Of a DNA stretch of 64,000 bases, positions 62,159 to 64,000 are shown one piece after another (position 1 is the stretch's first letter; each line of letters opens with the position of its first letter). The notes under the pieces were generated by a model. It was not told the DNA's origin. It saw nothing but the letters and a program-made list of their open reading frames with translations, and did no database searches. The position numbers were made by a program, and so were the translations under genes. Location of the stretch: positions 62,001 through 126,000 of the forward strand of contig JAEWYS010000008.1 in NCBI GenBank assembly GCA_023458555.1. Direction: 5' to 3'. Origin of the DNA: Bacteroidota bacterium (GTDB taxonomy: Bacteria; Bacteroidota; Bacteroidia; Cytophagales; Cytophagaceae).

Positions 62159-63511
62159 ATGCCATTTGAATTAACATATGAACTGATTCAGGCGCTGAAA
62201 GATGCTATTCAGACCAATGATGCAGCTCTTATAAAAAAGGAATCTGATGATTTGCATGCAGCGGACTTATCCGAGATATTTCACAGGCTGGAACCTGAAG
62301 AATCCATTGTGGTTCTGAAGCTTCTTACAACAGAACAGGGTGCCGAAGTCCTGATGCATCTTGATCAGGATTACAGAAAACGGTTTCTGAAAGAACTGAG
62401 TACGGAAGAAATAGCATGTTATCTTAATATTATTGATTCTGATGACGGAGTGGATATCCTCAATCAGCTCGGTGTAAAGAGACGGGAAGAAGTGCTGCTG
62501 TTGATTACCAATCAGGAAAAAGCCTCATATATAGTTGATCTTTTGCACTATGAGCCGGATTGTGCCGGTGGGCTCATGGCAAAAGAGCTTGTAAAAGCAA
62601 ATATTAACTGGACTATCAATCAGTGTATTGATGAGGTTCGCCGCCAATCCAGGGTAGTTGAAAAAATTTACTCCATATATGTAGTAGATAATAATGACCG
62701 TTTGCTGGGAGTTGTGGCATTGCCCAGTCTCCTGCTTTCGGATGGCAATATGCTTGTTGCGGATGTCTATCATCCGGACATTATTCTTGTGGAAACTTAC
62801 AGGGAAGCTGATGAAGTTGCAAGAATTATGCAAAAGTACGATCTTGAAAGTATTCCGGTAGTGAATGTACAGGGAAAGCTGGCCGGTAGAATTACAATTG
62901 ATGACGTAATCGATGTAATTACCGAAATGGCAGAGCTTGAACGCCAGATGATGGCTGGTATATCTGAAAGTATAGAAGAAGATGCCAGTATCTGGGCTCT
63001 TTCCAAGTCAAGGCTGCCATGGCTCATAGTAGGTATGACCGGGGGGATGCTGGGGGCGTGGTTTATGGGGCTGTTTGAAGAAAATATCAAAATGATACCG
63101 GCCATGGCTTTTTTTATACCGCTGATTACGGCAACCGGCGGTAACGTCGGTATTCAGTCATCCTCGATAGTAGTACAGTCACTGGCAGGAAGAGAAGATC
63201 TTGATGCCTTCAATCTTGGCAGAATGCTCAAGGGACTTCTGGTTGCATTACTTAACGGACTGGCCATATCGCTTTTGGTATTTACCTTCAATGCTATTGT
63301 CGGGCAGGATATGCGGCTGGCCTTTGTTGTGTCACTTGCTTTATTAAGTGTAGTGCTTATCGCTTCTTTTTTCGGAACTGTAACTCCGCTGGTACTGGAC
63401 AGGATCGGGATAAACCCGGCTCTGGCCTCAGGTCCTTTTATTACCACAACCAATGATTTGATTGGTCTGGCAATATATTTTATAGTAGCTCATTCTTTAC
63501 TGAATTTCTGA
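62159..63511 (+). CDS. mgtE: Magnesium transporter MgtE
   Basis: This 450-residue protein has the three MgtE parts: an N-terminal helical domain (about 1-130), two CBS domains (about 135-260, for example VVEKIYSIYVVDNNDRLLGVV and ESIPVVNVQGKLAGRI) and five C-terminal membrane segments (about 280-450, with ATGGNVGIQSSSIVVQSLA). The channel passes magnesium, and the cytoplasmic domains gate it by sensing magnesium. It is three bases after rsmA and one base before the hydroxyacid dehydrogenase gene. Confidence 0.94.
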   Translation: MPFELTYELIQALKDAIQTNDAALIKKESDDLHAADLSEIFHRLEPEESIVVLKLLTTEQGAEVLMHLDQDYRKRFLKELSTEEIACYLNIIDSDDGVDILNQLGVKRREEVLLLITNQEKASYIVDLLHYEPDCAGGLMAKELVKANINWTINQCIDEVRRQSRVVEKIYSIYVVDNNDRLLGVVALPSLLLSDGNMLVADVYHPDIILVETYREADEVARIMQKYDLESIPVVNVQGKLAGRITIDDVIDVITEMAELERQMMAGISESIEEDASIWALSKSRLPWLIVGMTGGMLGAWFMGLFEENIKMIPAMAFFIPLITATGGNVGIQSSSIVVQSLAGREDLDAFNLGRMLKGLLVALLNGLAISLLVFTFNAIVGQDMRLAFVVSLALLSVVLIASFFGTVTPLVLDRIGINPALASGPFITTTNDLIGLAIYFIVAHSLLNF

Positions 63512-63512
63512 T

Positions 63513-64000
63513 ATGCTGAATAAGTGTCTGATTGTGGATGAGATGCATCCGTCTATTATCGCTCTTCTTGCTTCCTGTGGTCTTGAAGCGGATTACCAGC
63601 CCGGTATTCGACGAAGTGAAGTTCTGGAAATTATTCACAAATATGCAGGGTTACTGGTTCGCAGTAAGCTGAAAATCGATCGGGAATTGCTGGAAAATGC
63701 CTCAAGGCTTGTTTTTATCGGAAGGGCAGGGGCCGGTGTAGATCTTATCGATGTTGAGGAAGTTGAAAAAAGAAACATACGCCTTTTCAACGCTCCGGAA
63801 GGCAACAGGGACGCTTTGGCCGAACATGCGGTTGGAATGCTTTTTGCTTTGTTGAATAAAATAATCTCAGCTGACAAAGAAGTGCGCAGCGGTCTGTGGC
63901 AAAGGGAAGCAAACAGAGGGGGGGAACTATATAAGAAAACAATCGCGCTGATCGGATATGGTTATATGGGAAGAGCCTTTGCAAGGCGTCTTTCTGCATT
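63513..64000 (+). CDS. D-2-hydroxyacid dehydrogenase (phosphoglycerate dehydrogenase-like), C-terminus cut by window edge
   Basis: The open frame runs from ATG 63513 to the window edge, 162 residues without a stop. It shows LLVRSKLKIDRELLENA and FIGRAGAGVDLIDV, the N-terminal half of D-2-hydroxyacid dehydrogenases, then the NAD motif GYGYMG (148-153). The nearest guess is D-3-phosphoglycerate dehydrogenase (SerA), but the deciding C-terminal part is outside the window. It starts one base after the mgtE stop and is likely in the same transcript. Confidence 0.82.
   Translation, partial: MLNKCLIVDEMHPSIIALLASCGLEADYQPGIRRSEVLEIIHKYAGLLVRSKLKIDRELLENASRLVFIGRAGAGVDLIDVEEVEKRNIRLFNAPEGNRDALAEHAVGMLFALLNKIISADKEVRSGLWQREANRGGELYKKTIALIGYGYMGRAFARRLSA

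Noticed and set aside
1..64000. CRISPR arrays, rRNA or tRNA genes, prophage genes and known anti-phage systems.
   Set aside because: No regularly spaced repeats, no tRNA-like cloverleaf or rRNA stretch and no phage structural or defence-family genes were recognised on either strand by eye; a covariance-model search could still find a short RNA.

Overview
The window looks like chromosomal DNA from a gliding member of the Bacteroidota, most likely the Cytophagia (order Cytophagales); I cannot name a genus. The reasons are the gldA-gldF-gldG gliding-motility transporter genes, a giant secreted glycoside hydrolase ending in a CHU_C-type (type IX secretion, type B) sorting domain, families largely confined to this phylum (DUF4290, DUF3109, GIN/DUF2807, PagL-like, WG and MORN-like surface repeat proteins), the TAnnTTTG promoter -7 element before many genes, and the near absence of Shine-Dalgarno sites. 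The DNA is moderately AT-rich. I see no rRNA, tRNA, CRISPR array, prophage or intact insertion sequence.

Layout. 1-2708: a PhyH-like dioxygenase (cut by the window edge) and an envelope pair (GIN-domain lipoprotein and PagL-like acyl hydrolase), all on the minus strand. 2777-9701: a plus-strand run of a membrane protein, an SDR, gldA, gldF, gldG, a DUF4340 protein and dnaN. 9805-14000: O-acetylhomoserine sulfhydrylase, asnA and L-lactate permease. 14052-16700: a DyP-type peroxidase and a membrane-anchored partner of unknown function. 17078-25030: an 8-kb gene for a GH8 enzyme fused to DUF11, Ig-like, PKD and CHU_C modules. 25131-37128: mostly minus-strand housekeeping genes (murA, DUF4290, pcrA/uvrD, dps, a CheY-like regulator, prfB with its programmed frameshift, cobalamin adenosyltransferase, a membrane-TPR protein, gatC, plsC), with a plus-strand DUF3109 gene among them.

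37284-53883 is more accessory: two overlapping WG-repeat genes, a radical SAM protein, a structured non-coding gap, an Omp85-like barrel, acs, two LemA-like lipoproteins, a glutaryl-CoA dehydrogenase-like gene divergent from a tryptophan 2,3-dioxygenase-family gene, a MORN-barrel fusion, a membrane PAS protein with no output domain, and a beta-carbonic anhydrase. 53974-61260 is the lipid-initiation cluster (DUF177, rpmF, plsX, fabH, accB, accC), preceded by leucyl aminopeptidase and pdxA. 61385 to the end is rsmA, mgtE and a truncated 2-hydroxyacid dehydrogenase gene.

How the parts fit. The Gld transporter subunits and the CHU_C-tagged hydrolase suggest a gliding, type-IX-secreting polysaccharide degrader. 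Several convergent gene pairs are separated by strong bidirectional hairpin terminators. The least explained parts are the DyP partner, the nested-domain architecture of the GH8 protein, the output-less PAS sensor, a perfect inverted repeat over the start codon of the radical SAM gene, and the non-coding block at 41687-42020.
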